From contig NZ_RQJO01000011.1 of assembly GCF_003858635.1 (NCBI RefSeq), positions 1 to 64,000 on the forward strand: DNA of 64,000 nt. Direction: 5' to 3'. The notes beneath the pieces were generated by a model, which had not been told where the DNA came from, did not search any database, and worked only from the letters and a program-made list of their open reading frames with translations. The position numbers and the translations under genes are program-made. This stretch comes from Larkinella rosea. Its GTDB lineage: Bacteria; Bacteroidota; Bacteroidia; Cytophagales; Spirosomataceae. Shown here piece after piece: positions 42,893 to 52,507 of the stretch. How positions within the stretch are numbered: the stretch's first letter is position 1; the number at the start of each line of letters is the position of its first letter.

Positions 42893-45800
42893 TTAGTCGA
42901 TAATGGTTTTTATGATCCGTACGGGCGCCAGTACGCGATCGGGGCGATTTTGTAACTCATAATTCAGATCAAAAATAGCCCGTTCCAGCAAATAAGCTTC
43001 CAGCATCACCTGTAGATCGTCTTTGTTTTCCGGGAAAAAACCGCCTTCCTGAACCGTATCGAAATACGCTTTTACAAAGATTTGGCTGAGTTGAAACGCC
43101 CACCAATCGGCATGCGGCAGGAGACTTTCAATGCCGGCGTTCGGTACCTGGCTGGTCGACCGGAATCCTTTGTAGGCCACGTAGTAAAACGACCGGATCA
43201 TGGCGGCCACATCCCGCAACGGCGACCGTTTGATGCGCCGGGTACTGAAACTTCGAAGCGGATTACCGCCAAAGTCCTGAATGGCGAGGTCTTTGCCCGT
43301 CAACAGCACCTGGCCCAAATGGTAATTGCCGTGAATACGGATTTTCAACGCGTCAAATTTATGGTCATAAATCCGCTTCATGGCCGCCAAAACCGCCTGT
43401 TTTTTCCCCAGAATAGCTTCAATTTCCTGCTTGCTGCCGTCCGGCAAATCTTTTAGATTTTTGTTCTGACTCTGGTAGCTTTCCCGAACGAGCGTTTGCA
43501 TGCCGGAAAACAGCGACCGCTGGTAGTGCAGCGAAAACGCTTCAGGCGTAAAATCGGCGTTCGTCTTCGACGCCAGCGCGAGGTGCATCTGAGCGGTTCG
43601 GATGCCTAGTAAGCGAGCCTGTTCCGAGGCCGAACTGCCGAGCAATTCCCGGCTTTCGGTGGTCAGATCGTCAAAACCGAGCGGTTCGATCCAACTGCCC
43701 TGCCGACTGATGGCCGCCAGCGTTTCCTTGCTCCGTGCCAGAATCCGTTCGATGTAATTCTGAATTCGTTCCAGCATGAAGCTGTGGCCGTCGCCGTGGT
43801 TTTCCACCATTTCTTCCATCATTCCCAGCGCAATCGTGCCTTTTTCAGACTGCCATTCGATGGTACCAATGAATGGTGGAACGTTCTCAAAACCGGCTTC
43901 TTCGCTCAAAAACCGGGTTATTTCCACATCCGGATTGATGTTCCAGTCTACTTTCCGGTACATCTTCAGGAAAAACCGGTTGTCGTAGGTGATGGCCGTG
44001 TAATCCCGGTCGGAGGTGTGTATTTTGGATTTGGGTCCGTCGGAAACCGGTTCGTATTTTTTCAGGGCGTCGTTCCCCATAAAAACCAGCCTGCCCTTTT
44101 TGGCCGAAACCGTTTGGCTTGCTGCGAGCTTTGCAAAGAGCATTTGCTGGAGGCTGGCGGTAAAAAATGCATCGCAGAGCAGGCCGTCTTCGTCGCCAAG
44201 TTTTAATTTTGCCAAAACGGCCTGAGGACAACTCTTGGTAAGCTGGCTGGCTCGGTCGCCCTGCACAAACGTCACCGGAACCTGGTACAATTCCGCCAGC
44301 CCTTGTTCGTACGAAACCTCAACCAACAGCAACGTACCGGTTTTATCATCCAGCGCAATAACCGACTGATCGGCAATCGTGAAAGTGTCAATTTCCCGAC
44401 CCTTACCGATAAACCAGGAAGCTTTCGCCAGATAGCCCGGAAGAACGTCGTTTTCGAGTGCCGTTCGGCCTTTGATCGATGTCAGATCTTCCCATTTGGC
44501 CAGCGTCAGCGACGGAATCGTACTTTCCAAATCGGTGTCCGGATGTGCTTTTTGCAGCACAAACCACTGATAGTCATAAGGTGCCAGCGTAAACGGATAG
44601 GTCTCGTTTTCATGAATGACCGGAAACCGGTTTTTGCTGAACACCTCTACGGGTCGGAAGCCCGCGTAAGCATTTAAATCAACTTCTGCCGGTTGCGAAT
44701 GCTTGGACAGATTGACCACAATCAGCAGCGTTTCGTCTTCGTAACTCCGTGTATACGCCAGAACCTTTGGATTTTCGACGTTCAAAAACGTCAGATTACC
44801 CCGTCCAAACGCTTTGTAGCGTTTCCGCATGTTGATCATCCGTTTCGTAAACCACAGCAATGAAGATGTATTTTGCCACTGCGTTTCCACATTGACGGCT
44901 TCATAATGGTAGGCCGGATCGAGAATGACCGGCAAATACAGTTTCTGCGGATTCGTAATCGAAAAGCCGGCATTCCGGTCGGGCGACCATTGCATCGGAG
45001 TCCGAACGCCGTCGCGGTCGCCCAGGTAGACGTTATCGCCCATCCCGATTTCGTCGCCGTAATACAAAACCGGTGTGCCAGCCAGTGAAAACAGCAGACT
45101 GTTCAGCAACTCAATTTTGCGCCGGTCGTTGTCCATGAGCGGAGCCAGCCGGTGCCGAATGCCGAGATTAATGCGCGCTTTCGGATTTTTGGCGTACATT
45201 TTATACATGTAATCCCGCTCGTCGTCGGTCACCATTTCGAGCGTCAGCTCGTCGTGATTGCGGAGAAAAATCGCCCACTGGCAGGTTTCCGGAATCTCGG
45301 GTGTCTGGTCGAAAATGTCGGTGATTGGGTAGCGGTCTTCCATCTGAACGGCCATGAACATGCGCGGCATCACCGGAAAGTGGTAGTTCATGTGGCATTC
45401 GTCGCCGTCGCCGAAGTACGACGCCGAGTCTTCGGGCCACATATTTGCTTCGGCCAGCAGCACGGTTTCGGGATAGGTCTGATCAACGTGCGCCCGCAGT
45501 TTTTTCAGAAACGCGTGGGTTTCCGGCAGGTTCTCGCCGTTCGTGCCTTCCCGTTCAAAGAGGTAGGGAATGGCATCGAGCCGAAAACCGTCGACGCCCA
45601 TTGCGCACCAGTAATCGAGAATTTTGAAAACTTCTTCCTGCACCAGCGGGTTGTCGTAGTTCAGATCGGGCTGGTGGTGAAAAAACCGGTGCCAGTAGTA
45701 TTGTTGCGCTACGGGGTCCCAGGTCCAGTTGGAGGCTTCGTAATCCTGAAAAATAATCCGGACATCCTTATACTGGTTGGGGTCGTCGGTCCAGACGTAA

Positions 45801-46204
45801 TAATTGCGTTCCGGCGATCCTTTCGGCGCTTTGCGGGCCCGCTGAAACCACGGATGCTGATCGGAGGTATGATTGATGACCAGTTCGGTAATGACTTTCA
45901 GGTTGCGGTTGTGGGCTTCCTGGAGAAATTCCTGGAACTGTTCGATGTTACCGTAGGATGGATTGATGCTGTAATAATCGGCGATGTCGTAGCCGTCGTC
46001 GCGCAGGGGAGACGGATAAAAGGGCAGGACCCAAATGGCGGTAACGCCCAAATCCTGCAAATAATCCAGTTTTTCGAGTAATCCCTGGAAGTCGCCTATG
46101 CCGTCGTTGCTACTGTCGCGGAATGCTTTAATATGTAACTCATAAATGACCGCATCTTTGTACCAATGGAGTTTATCGTCCAGAACTTTTTTTTTCGTCA
46201 CCAT
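42893..46204 (-). CDS. treS: trehalose synthase (maltose alpha-D-glucosyltransferase) fused to maltokinase
   Basis: 1103 aa from the ATG at 46204; a GTG seven codons upstream is possible. TreS part (~1-560), GH13: YELHIKAFRDSSNDGIGDFQ, GVDGFRLDAIPYLF with nucleophile Asp, LLAEANMWPED with catalytic Glu, and FLRNHDELTLEM. The second half (~600-1100) is an aminoglycoside-phosphotransferase-like maltokinase (Pep2/Mak): RFFLKMYRKVDWNINPDVEI, RIHGNYHLGQVLLTGKDLAI, then QDFGG. Together they turn trehalose into maltose and maltose 1-phosphate, the entry to the GlgE glucan route; no glgE is in the window. Confidence 0.95.
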   Translation of the reverse strand: MVTKKKVLDDKLHWYKDAVIYELHIKAFRDSSNDGIGDFQGLLEKLDYLQDLGVTAIWVLPFYPSPLRDDGYDIADYYSINPSYGNIEQFQEFLQEAHNRNLKVITELVINHTSDQHPWFQRARKAPKGSPERNYYVWTDDPNQYKDVRIIFQDYEASNWTWDPVAQQYYWHRFFHHQPDLNYDNPLVQEEVFKILDYWCAMGVDGFRLDAIPYLFEREGTNGENLPETHAFLKKLRAHVDQTYPETVLLAEANMWPEDSASYFGDGDECHMNYHFPVMPRMFMAVQMEDRYPITDIFDQTPEIPETCQWAIFLRNHDELTLEMVTDDERDYMYKMYAKNPKARINLGIRHRLAPLMDNDRRKIELLNSLLFSLAGTPVLYYGDEIGMGDNVYLGDRDGVRTPMQWSPDRNAGFSITNPQKLYLPVILDPAYHYEAVNVETQWQNTSSLLWFTKRMINMRKRYKAFGRGNLTFLNVENPKVLAYTRSYEDETLLIVVNLSKHSQPAEVDLNAYAGFRPVEVFSKNRFPVIHENETYPFTLAPYDYQWFVLQKAHPDTDLESTIPSLTLAKWEDLTSIKGRTALENDVLPGYLAKASWFIGKGREIDTFTIADQSVIALDDKTGTLLLVEVSYEQGLAELYQVPVTFVQGDRASQLTKSCPQAVLAKLKLGDEDGLLCDAFFTASLQQMLFAKLAASQTVSAKKGRLVFMGNDALKKYEPVSDGPKSKIHTSDRDYTAITYDNRFFLKMYRKVDWNINPDVEITRFLSEEAGFENVPPFIGTIEWQSEKGTIALGMMEEMVENHGDGHSFMLERIQNYIERILARSKETLAAISRQGSWIEPLGFDDLTTESRELLGSSASEQARLLGIRTAQMHLALASKTNADFTPEAFSLHYQRSLFSGMQTLVRESYQSQNKNLKDLPDGSKQEIEAILGKKQAVLAAMKRIYDHKFDALKIRIHGNYHLGQVLLTGKDLAIQDFGGNPLRSFSTRRIKRSPLRDVAAMIRSFYYVAYKGFRSTSQVPNAGIESLLPHADWWAFQLSQIFVKAYFDTVQEGGFFPENKDDLQVMLEAYLLERAIFDLNYELQNRPDRVLAPVRIIKTIID

Positions 46205-46287
46205 AGTTTTCTCGTCAAGATTCACGGATCAGGTCCTTTAGGTATTAATTCTAACCTATACAGGAGCGAGATGTTTGGGAAAATGCG

Positions 46288-46315
46288 GTAGAGACGCGAT
46301 TAATCGCGTCTCTAC
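46288..46315. repeat. perfect 28-bp palindrome between treS-mak and trehalase
   Basis: Half-site GTAGAGACGCGATT is followed directly by its exact reverse complement, with no loop. Position is the divergent region, 83 bp from the treS start and 32 bp before the trehalase start. From memory, palindromes beginning GTAGAGACG are dispersed in several cyanobacterial and Bacteroidota genomes, so a repeat family is as likely as an operator. Confidence 0.85.
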
Positions 46316-46347
46316 GTGTGGAATGAATCAAATAAAATTGCCATAAA

Positions 46348-47880
46348 ATGCCCTTGAAACCGTATCAAACCGCCCTGGCCCCGGATGACTTATTCGGCGA
46401 TTTTTTCCTTGACGTGCAGTTGAGCCGTATTTTCCCGGATTCCAAAACATTCGTCGATTGCGTTCCGCTGATGGCACCGGAAGCCATTCTGGCCTTGTAT
46501 GAGTCGCAGAGAAACAAGCCGAATTTTTACCTGAAAGCCTTTGTCAATCAGCATTTTACTTCGCCCGAATCACCCGCATCCGGTTATTCCAGCGATGCGA
46601 CCGTTCCAACGACTGTCCACATCAACCAGCTTTGGGACGTGCTGACGCGCTCGCCCGATTTGCCGGTCGAAGGCAGTTCGCGGCTGCCGCTGCCGTACCC
46701 GTACGTGGTGCCGGGTGGACGGTTTCGCGAGATTTTTTACTGGGATAGTTACTTCACCCTACTGGGACTGAAACAGGCGGGTCGGATCAACCTGATTCGG
46801 AATATGGTCGATAATTTTGCGTACCTGATTGATACCTACGGTTTTATTCCGAACGGAAACCGCACGTATTTCCTCAGCCGATCGCAACCGCCGTTTTTTG
46901 CGCTGATGGTGCAGTTGCTGGCCGAACTGGATGGGCCTGGCGTTCTGATGAAGTATTTACCGCATTTGGAGCAGGAATATGCTTTCTGGATGGCCGGACT
47001 CGAACACGTATCCGACGAACATCCGATGAACCAGCGCGTGGTCCGACTGGCAGACGGTTTGGTCCTGAACCGGTATTTTGACGCTACTCCCCGGCCGCGC
47101 CCGGAAGCCTATCTTAAGGAAATTGAGCTGACCGAAGTGGCCAACGCGCTCGGAATAGAGTCCAAGACGCTTTACGGACACATGCGGGCGGCCTGCGAAT
47201 CGGGCTGGGATTTCAGCAGCCGGTGGTTCAGCGACGGCCAATCGCTGGCCACCACGAGTGCAGCTCTGATTTTACCAGTCGATCTGAACTGTCTGTTGTA
47301 TTCGCTCGAACGAATGATAGGCGATGCATACCGGCAAAAAGGTGATCTGGCCGAATCCGGGCGGTTTGAACAACTTTCGGAAAACCGCAAAACCGCCATC
47401 GAACGGATTTTCTGGAACGAACACCGGGGCTTTTACCTGGATTACGATCTGGCAACGAACCGCCCAACCACCTCGTTGACACTGGCAGCCGCTTTTCCGC
47501 TGTTTTTTGGCCTGGCAACGCCCGAACAGTCAACGTGTGTTCACGACCGGTTGCGCGAAAACTTTCTGAAACCGGGCGGCTGGGTAACCACGCTGGTCCG
47601 ATCCGGGCAGCAGTGGGATGCGCCCAACGGCTGGGCACCCCTGCAGTGGATTGTCTACAAAGGATTGATGAACTACGGTTTTTCGGAAACCGCTATCGAA
47701 GGCCGGGATCGCTGGCTGGCGCTCAACGACCGCGTTTTTTGGGGAACCGGCAAGCTGATGGAGAAATACAATGTAGAAGACGACACCCTGACGACGGGCG
47801 GAGGAAACTACCCCAACCAGGACGGTTTTGGCTGGACCAACGGCGTTTATCTGCAATTGATGCGCGAAAAAACCGGTTGA
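46348..47880 (+). CDS. treF: trehalase (GH37), cytoplasmic
   Basis: 510 aa without signal peptide, so a cytosolic TreF-like enzyme. GH37 signatures: PGGRFREIFYWDSYFTLLGL near 132, then PNGNRTYFLSRSQPPFFALM, GWDFSSRWF (catalytic acid region) and GQQWDAPNGWAPLQW, followed by Gly-rich GGGNYPNQDGFGWTNGV. It splits trehalose into two glucoses, opposing the synthase. Divergent from treS-mak, so breakdown and rerouting may be co-regulated through the shared 143-bp region. Confidence 0.93.
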   Translation: MPLKPYQTALAPDDLFGDFFLDVQLSRIFPDSKTFVDCVPLMAPEAILALYESQRNKPNFYLKAFVNQHFTSPESPASGYSSDATVPTTVHINQLWDVLTRSPDLPVEGSSRLPLPYPYVVPGGRFREIFYWDSYFTLLGLKQAGRINLIRNMVDNFAYLIDTYGFIPNGNRTYFLSRSQPPFFALMVQLLAELDGPGVLMKYLPHLEQEYAFWMAGLEHVSDEHPMNQRVVRLADGLVLNRYFDATPRPRPEAYLKEIELTEVANALGIESKTLYGHMRAACESGWDFSSRWFSDGQSLATTSAALILPVDLNCLLYSLERMIGDAYRQKGDLAESGRFEQLSENRKTAIERIFWNEHRGFYLDYDLATNRPTTSLTLAAAFPLFFGLATPEQSTCVHDRLRENFLKPGGWVTTLVRSGQQWDAPNGWAPLQWIVYKGLMNYGFSETAIEGRDRWLALNDRVFWGTGKLMEKYNVEDDTLTTGGGNYPNQDGFGWTNGVYLQLMREKTG

Positions 47881-48024
47881 AAAACAGACGTCTATTCGGT
47901 TTATTTCCCGACATGGTTGACTTTTTTGGCAGGCATTACACAACCTTTACAGAAAATTTGCTGGATTGTCGGAAAGGGTTGCTTATTTTGCACTTGTATG
48001 GTCTACTGACTTCTGTCAAATTCT

Positions 48025-49464
48025 ATGTCATTGAAAAAAACCAAGATTGTTGCCACGGTCGGCCCGGCGTCCGACACCAAAGAAAAACTGCTGGCTTTGG
48101 CCCGCGCCGGTGTGAATGTTTTCCGGTTGAATTTTTCCCACGGTTCCCACGAAGATCACCTGGCGCGCATTCGAAACATTCGGGAAATCAACGAAGAATA
48201 CGGTCTGAACCTCGCCATTTTGCAGGATTTGCAAGGCCCTAAGATCCGGATCGGTAAAGTTGAAGACGAAAATGGCGTCATGATTTACCCCGGTAATAAG
48301 CTGGTATTTACCAATGAGGAGGTCATTGGAACAGCCGAACGCGTCAGTACGCCCTACAAAGGCATGTACCGCGATGTTCGGAACGGCGAGCGCATCCTGC
48401 TGGATGATGGCAAACTGGAAGTAAAAGTGATCGGTACGGACGGCACCGACGTTATTACGGAAGTGGTGTATGGTGGTCCGCTGAAATCGAAAAAGGGCGT
48501 AAACCTGCCGAATACGAAGGTTTCGATGCCTTCCGTAACCGAAAAAGATTTCGAAGACCTGGATTTTGGTCTGGAACACGAAGTCGACTGGATCGCGTTG
48601 TCGTTCGTTCGGCAGGCATCCGAGATTCTGGAGATCAAAGAATACATCCGGGCGCGGGGCAAATCGTGCCGCGTTATCGCGAAACTTGAAAAACCGGAAG
48701 CCATTCTAAACATCGACGAAATCGTTGCCGCGACCGATGGTGTGATGGTTGCCCGTGGGGACCTGGGCGTTGAATTGCCCGCCGAAGAGGTGCCGATGAT
48801 TCAGAAAATGATTGTCGAGAAATCGAACAAGGCGGCCAAACCGGTTATTGTGGCAACGCAGATGCTCGAAAGCATGATCGACTCGCCCCGCCCTACCCGC
48901 GCCGAGGTCAACGACATTGCCAACTCCGTCCTCGACGGTGCCGATGCCGTGATGCTGAGCGCCGAAACAGCCTCGGGTAAATACCCGATTCTGGCGGTCG
49001 AGAACATGTCAAATACCATCCTGAAAGTTGAAGAACTGAGCGATAAAATCTACTACCGCTACCACGCCTTTGTCAATGAACAACCGGGCAAAAACGTCCT
49101 GAACGACAATGTGGTAATGAGTGCGTGCCGGTTGGCGCGTGATACGAGAGCGAAGGCAATCATTGGTATTACTACTTCCGGTTATACGGCTTTCCGGTTG
49201 TCGCATCACCGTCCCAAAGCAGGGTTGTTCGTATTTTCGTCGAATAAGAAGATGATGAACACGCTGGCTTTGTATTGGGGTGTTCAGGTGATTCCCTACG
49301 AACCAAAACCGTCGAATACGGTGGATGAAACGGTTTCTGAAATCAAGGATCTGCTGGTGAAACGCGGTGTGCTGGCGTCGGGCGATATTTTCATCAACAC
49401 GCTCAGCATGCCGTTGATGGAAAACCTGAAAACGAATACAGTGAAGTTGAGCGTGGTAGAGTAG
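48025..49464 (+). CDS. pyk: pyruvate kinase
   Basis: 479 aa, standard length. TIM barrel with B and C domains: KTKIVATVGPASDTKEKL, VFRLNFSHGSHEDH, LQDLQGPKIRIG, VDWIALSFVRQ, the signature around VIAKLEKPEAILNIDEI (active-site Lys), MVARGDLGVELP and KPVIVATQMLESMI. It converts PEP and ADP to pyruvate and ATP, the last step of glycolysis. Monocistronic, with a strong bidirectional terminator after it. Confidence 0.97.
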   Translation: MSLKKTKIVATVGPASDTKEKLLALARAGVNVFRLNFSHGSHEDHLARIRNIREINEEYGLNLAILQDLQGPKIRIGKVEDENGVMIYPGNKLVFTNEEVIGTAERVSTPYKGMYRDVRNGERILLDDGKLEVKVIGTDGTDVITEVVYGGPLKSKKGVNLPNTKVSMPSVTEKDFEDLDFGLEHEVDWIALSFVRQASEILEIKEYIRARGKSCRVIAKLEKPEAILNIDEIVAATDGVMVARGDLGVELPAEEVPMIQKMIVEKSNKAAKPVIVATQMLESMIDSPRPTRAEVNDIANSVLDGADAVMLSAETASGKYPILAVENMSNTILKVEELSDKIYYRYHAFVNEQPGKNVLNDNVVMSACRLARDTRAKAIIGITTSGYTAFRLSHHRPKAGLFVFSSNKKMMNTLALYWGVQVIPYEPKPSNTVDETVSEIKDLLVKRGVLASGDIFINTLSMPLMENLKTNTVKLSVVE

Positions 49465-49498
49465 ATTTTGTTTCGCAGACGGGGCCGCCCGGCAGTTG

Positions 49499-49557
49499 AG
49501 CGGAGTAAAAAAAAGAGTTAAGCAGAGTTTCTGTTTAACTCTTTTTTTTACTCCGCT
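49499..49557. terminator. bidirectional terminator between pyk and the DUF5690 gene
   Basis: A 23-bp perfect stem: AGCGGAGTA8GAGTTAA (49499-49521) pairs with TTAACTCT8ACTCCGCT (49535-49557) around a 13-nt loop. A-tract and T-tract are inside the stem, suitable for both convergent transcripts. Confidence 0.85.
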
Positions 49558-49567
49558 AAGCTCCCTT

Positions 49568-50848
49568 TTACTCTGCTAAACTCCGCGAAACAACTCCATC
49601 ATTATACTTCCGCTGAAAATAACCGAACGAAACGACGATCAGTACACCGTAGACAACAGAAATAACATACGCTGAATACACGAAGAAATCGAGGAAGCTG
49701 ATGTGGGGCTGGCCGAAGTTTTTGTAGAGCGTAACCGCCACGCTGCCCATGTAACCGTAATAATCCGCCAGCGTGACGATGAATCCAACCGTGCTGACGT
49801 ACCGAAACGACGCCACCAATCGCTCGAAATACAACCCGTTACAAGGTACATACGCCCCGTATAAGCCCAGGCCGACGAGCGTAAACCAGGTGCCCGGCGA
49901 CAGCATTCCCTGCTGAAAAAACCAGGTGCTCACCCCAATCAGCGCGGTAGACAGCAGCATCACGATGTTGATCAGCCGGAAAGCCAGAAAGTTGTCTTTT
50001 ACCAGTTGCAACGTCCCCATCACCACCAGAATCCCGACGGCGACGGTGGTTTCTGTTTTTGTAAAAACCGCCGGGTTGGTGATACCGACCGCCGACAGAA
50101 TTTCGGGCGCAAAATTGTCGCGGAAATCACGGAAGGCCGAGAGCAGCACATAGGAAATGATGAGCGTCGTCAGGCCGACGGAAAAGGTTTGCAAAAACTG
50201 ACGGCGTTCGGACTGGTTCATGGGCCGACGCTCGGTTCGGAGGGCTTGGTCTTCGGGCGAGGGCGGAGGCAGCAGCGTCATCATCCAGACCGAGATCAAC
50301 AGCGGAACGACGAACAGCAAACCCGTGACAAACGGCAGCCAGAATTCCGAGATGCCCCAGGCGTTGCGGATGGTCAGGGCAACGGTTTTGACAAATCCCG
50401 ACGCGAAAATGAACGACGCCGTCAGCCCCGCAACGAGCGCATCGGTTTGGCGCCGACCTTCCAGAAAACCGAGCATAATGCCGTAGACCATGCCCAGCGG
50501 CAGGCCGTTCAGGAACAGAAAAACGATGTTGTAGGGCGGGGGCGTGAGCGCGAAACCCAGCAGGGCCAGTTCGGCCAGACCGATGAAAAGCAAAACGTTC
50601 AGGGCCCGTTGGGCCGGTTTCATTTCCGAAACCACTTTCACCCCAATCCGCTTGGAAACCGCATAGCCGAGCACCTGCGCCGTAATGAGCCAGATTTTGT
50701 AGTTGATTCCGGCGTAACTCATCCCGTCGAAAATAACCGCCGTAATTCCTTTCCGGAACGCATACATGCAGGCATACGTGCAAAAAGCTGCAACCGCCCC
50801 AAAAATGACAAAAACGAACGGATTGCGTAAACTAGTTTGGCTGGACAT
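49568..50848 (-). CDS. DUF5690 family MFS-like membrane protein
   Basis: 426 aa with about twelve membrane helices in two halves, as in the major facilitator superfamily. Family-typical start NPFVFVIFGAVAAFCTYACM, then YAFRKGITAVIFDG, and FLNGLPLGMVYGIMLGFLEG; a charged loop PEDQALRTERRPMNQSERRQ separates the halves. Substrate unknown; common in Cytophagales. Convergent with pyk. Confidence 0.85.
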   Translation of the reverse strand: MSSQTSLRNPFVFVIFGAVAAFCTYACMYAFRKGITAVIFDGMSYAGINYKIWLITAQVLGYAVSKRIGVKVVSEMKPAQRALNVLLFIGLAELALLGFALTPPPYNIVFLFLNGLPLGMVYGIMLGFLEGRRQTDALVAGLTASFIFASGFVKTVALTIRNAWGISEFWLPFVTGLLFVVPLLISVWMMTLLPPPSPEDQALRTERRPMNQSERRQFLQTFSVGLTTLIISYVLLSAFRDFRDNFAPEILSAVGITNPAVFTKTETTVAVGILVVMGTLQLVKDNFLAFRLINIVMLLSTALIGVSTWFFQQGMLSPGTWFTLVGLGLYGAYVPCNGLYFERLVASFRYVSTVGFIVTLADYYGYMGSVAVTLYKNFGQPHISFLDFFVYSAYVISVVYGVLIVVSFGYFQRKYNDGVVSRSLAE

Positions 50849-51055
50849 TCGCGTGGGTTTGAGGACAATTTAATCAATTTACGATTCGGATGCCGGATTG
50901 GGCCAAAAAATCAAATTTCGGGAGGGTTCCCGTCAAAGACTGATTTCTGGTATTAAGATTGTGTTATGGAAATAGCGAACACCGTATACCGAAGTGAGGG
51001 AGTCTTTCGTATATATTTTTATATTCACCTTTGCTATAACCTGAATACAACCGAT

Positions 51056-51613
51056 ATGAACTCGCAAAAGATTTCCAATGGCTGCCTGCTGATCGCCGAA
51101 CCGTTTCTGGGCGATCCGAATTTTGAACGAAGTGTCGTGCTGGTGTGCGACCATAACGACGACGGTACCTTTGGCCTCGTCCTGAACCAGATTGCGCAGG
51201 TCAAACTGAACGACGTGCTGACGGATGAGATGTACCACGACTATTCGCTGTACGTGGGCGGGCCCGTTCAGCAAAATACGCTGCATTACATTCACCGGCT
51301 GGGTCATGCGCTGGAAGAATCCATTGCCTTGCCGAACGGACTTTACTGGAGCGGTAATTTCGACCGGTTGCGGCAACTCATTAATGCCGGGGCAGTGAAA
51401 GAAACCGACGTGCGGTTTTTTGTCGGCTATTCCGGCTGGTCGGGCGGGCAACTGGCCGACGAAATGGCCCAAAACGCCTGGATTGTGACCCAGGCCGATT
51501 CAAACTTCATTTTTGATACGCCCTCCGATCAGTTCTGGCGGGGCATTCTGCGCCAGATGGGCGGCCAATACCGGGTACTTTCGCATTATCCGGTCGACCC
51601 GCGCCTGAATTGA
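51056..51613 (+). CDS. YqgE/AlgH family protein
   Basis: 185 aa from ATG 51056 (MNSQKISNGCLLIAEPFLGD); upstream in-frame codons are AT-rich leader. Family signatures: GCLLIAEPFLGDPNFERSVV, GTFGLVLNQ, YVGGPVQQNTLHYIH, LYWSGNFDRL, and FFVGYSGWSGGQL. A small alpha/beta protein of uncertain role, conserved near stress and quorum genes in proteobacteria and as an essential-adjacent gene in Bacteroidota. Confidence 0.92.
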   Translation: MNSQKISNGCLLIAEPFLGDPNFERSVVLVCDHNDDGTFGLVLNQIAQVKLNDVLTDEMYHDYSLYVGGPVQQNTLHYIHRLGHALEESIALPNGLYWSGNFDRLRQLINAGAVKETDVRFFVGYSGWSGGQLADEMAQNAWIVTQADSNFIFDTPSDQFWRGILRQMGGQYRVLSHYPVDPRLN

Positions 51614-51812
51614 AACGGGAAATCAACGATCGACGATCGACAATTGACGATGGTCAATGGTCATTCGTCAATGGTCATTCTCTTAATTTTTGTGAAAATG
51701 CCCCGAAACTTCGGACTCTTGCCGTAAGATAACTGAATTTCTCCCGTTATTTGTCTGCCGGTTCGTCGTCAGGAGGATGGACCGATCCGTTTATTTCCCA
51801 AAAACCGCATAA

Positions 51813-52394
51813 ATGAAAGTCCGACTACTAATACTATTCGCGTTATCGTTCGCTTCGTTTTCTTCGTTTGCTCAGTTTCAGGGGGTCTTTGGTCTTAAAG
51901 TCGGAGCCAATTCGTCGACCACCGCCCAGGAAGGAATTACCCCGTATATTTCGCGTTTTCACACATCATTCCATCTGGGCGGCATTTATCGCCTGCGCTA
52001 CAAGAGTTTCGTTGTGCAGCCGGAACTGTTGTACTCATTAAAAGGCGGAACGTTCAAACGCCTGGGTGTCAATTCGCAGATCATTCGCAATAACTACAAT
52101 TACCTGACAGTTCCGCTGATGCTGGGCTGGATTCCGACCGAAGGCATCGCGATTCAGGCCGGCCCTGAGTTCAGCTACGCCCTCAATACGCCCAAAACGA
52201 ACGGGCCGGGGCAACGCTCGGACACCGGAATTGCCATTGGCATTCACTACGACTTTCTGGATATGGCCGAGAAATTCAGCCTGAACCTGCGTTATATTTA
52301 CGGTTTGAACAACATCTCCGATAATTCCATTGTAAAATACTATAACCGCACGTACCAGGTATCGATCGTATATAACTTTTACAAAAAGAAGTAA
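51813..52394 (+). CDS. PorT-like outer-membrane beta-barrel protein
   Basis: 193 aa. Signal peptide (1-20, SFASFSSFAQ), then alternating strands (FGLKVGANSS, FHLGGIYRLRYKSFVVQPEL, LTVPLMLGW, IAIQAGPEFSYAL) and a final aromatic strand (YQVSIVYNFYKKK) typical of 8-stranded barrels in the phylum (PF13568). Function unknown. Upstream (51630-51681) are short direct repeats of TGGTCAATGGTCATTCG. Confidence 0.85.
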   Translation: MKVRLLILFALSFASFSSFAQFQGVFGLKVGANSSTTAQEGITPYISRFHTSFHLGGIYRLRYKSFVVQPELLYSLKGGTFKRLGVNSQIIRNNYNYLTVPLMLGWIPTEGIAIQAGPEFSYALNTPKTNGPGQRSDTGIAIGIHYDFLDMAEKFSLNLRYIYGLNNISDNSIVKYYNRTYQVSIVYNFYKKK

Positions 52395-52507
52395 CGGGTT
52401 GAACGGATTCGGTTGTTATCGGCCACCCGGTTTTGTCGTTGCCATTTTTCTGCACTTCCAATCCAGAAAACCGTACTGAACTGGAAAAAAACGTATCTTG
52501 CAGAACG

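Noticed and set aside
51630-51681. Short direct repeats of TGGTCAATGGTCATTCG as a CRISPR-like array
   Set aside because: Units are contiguous and degenerate with no spacers and no cas genes; simple tandem duplication.
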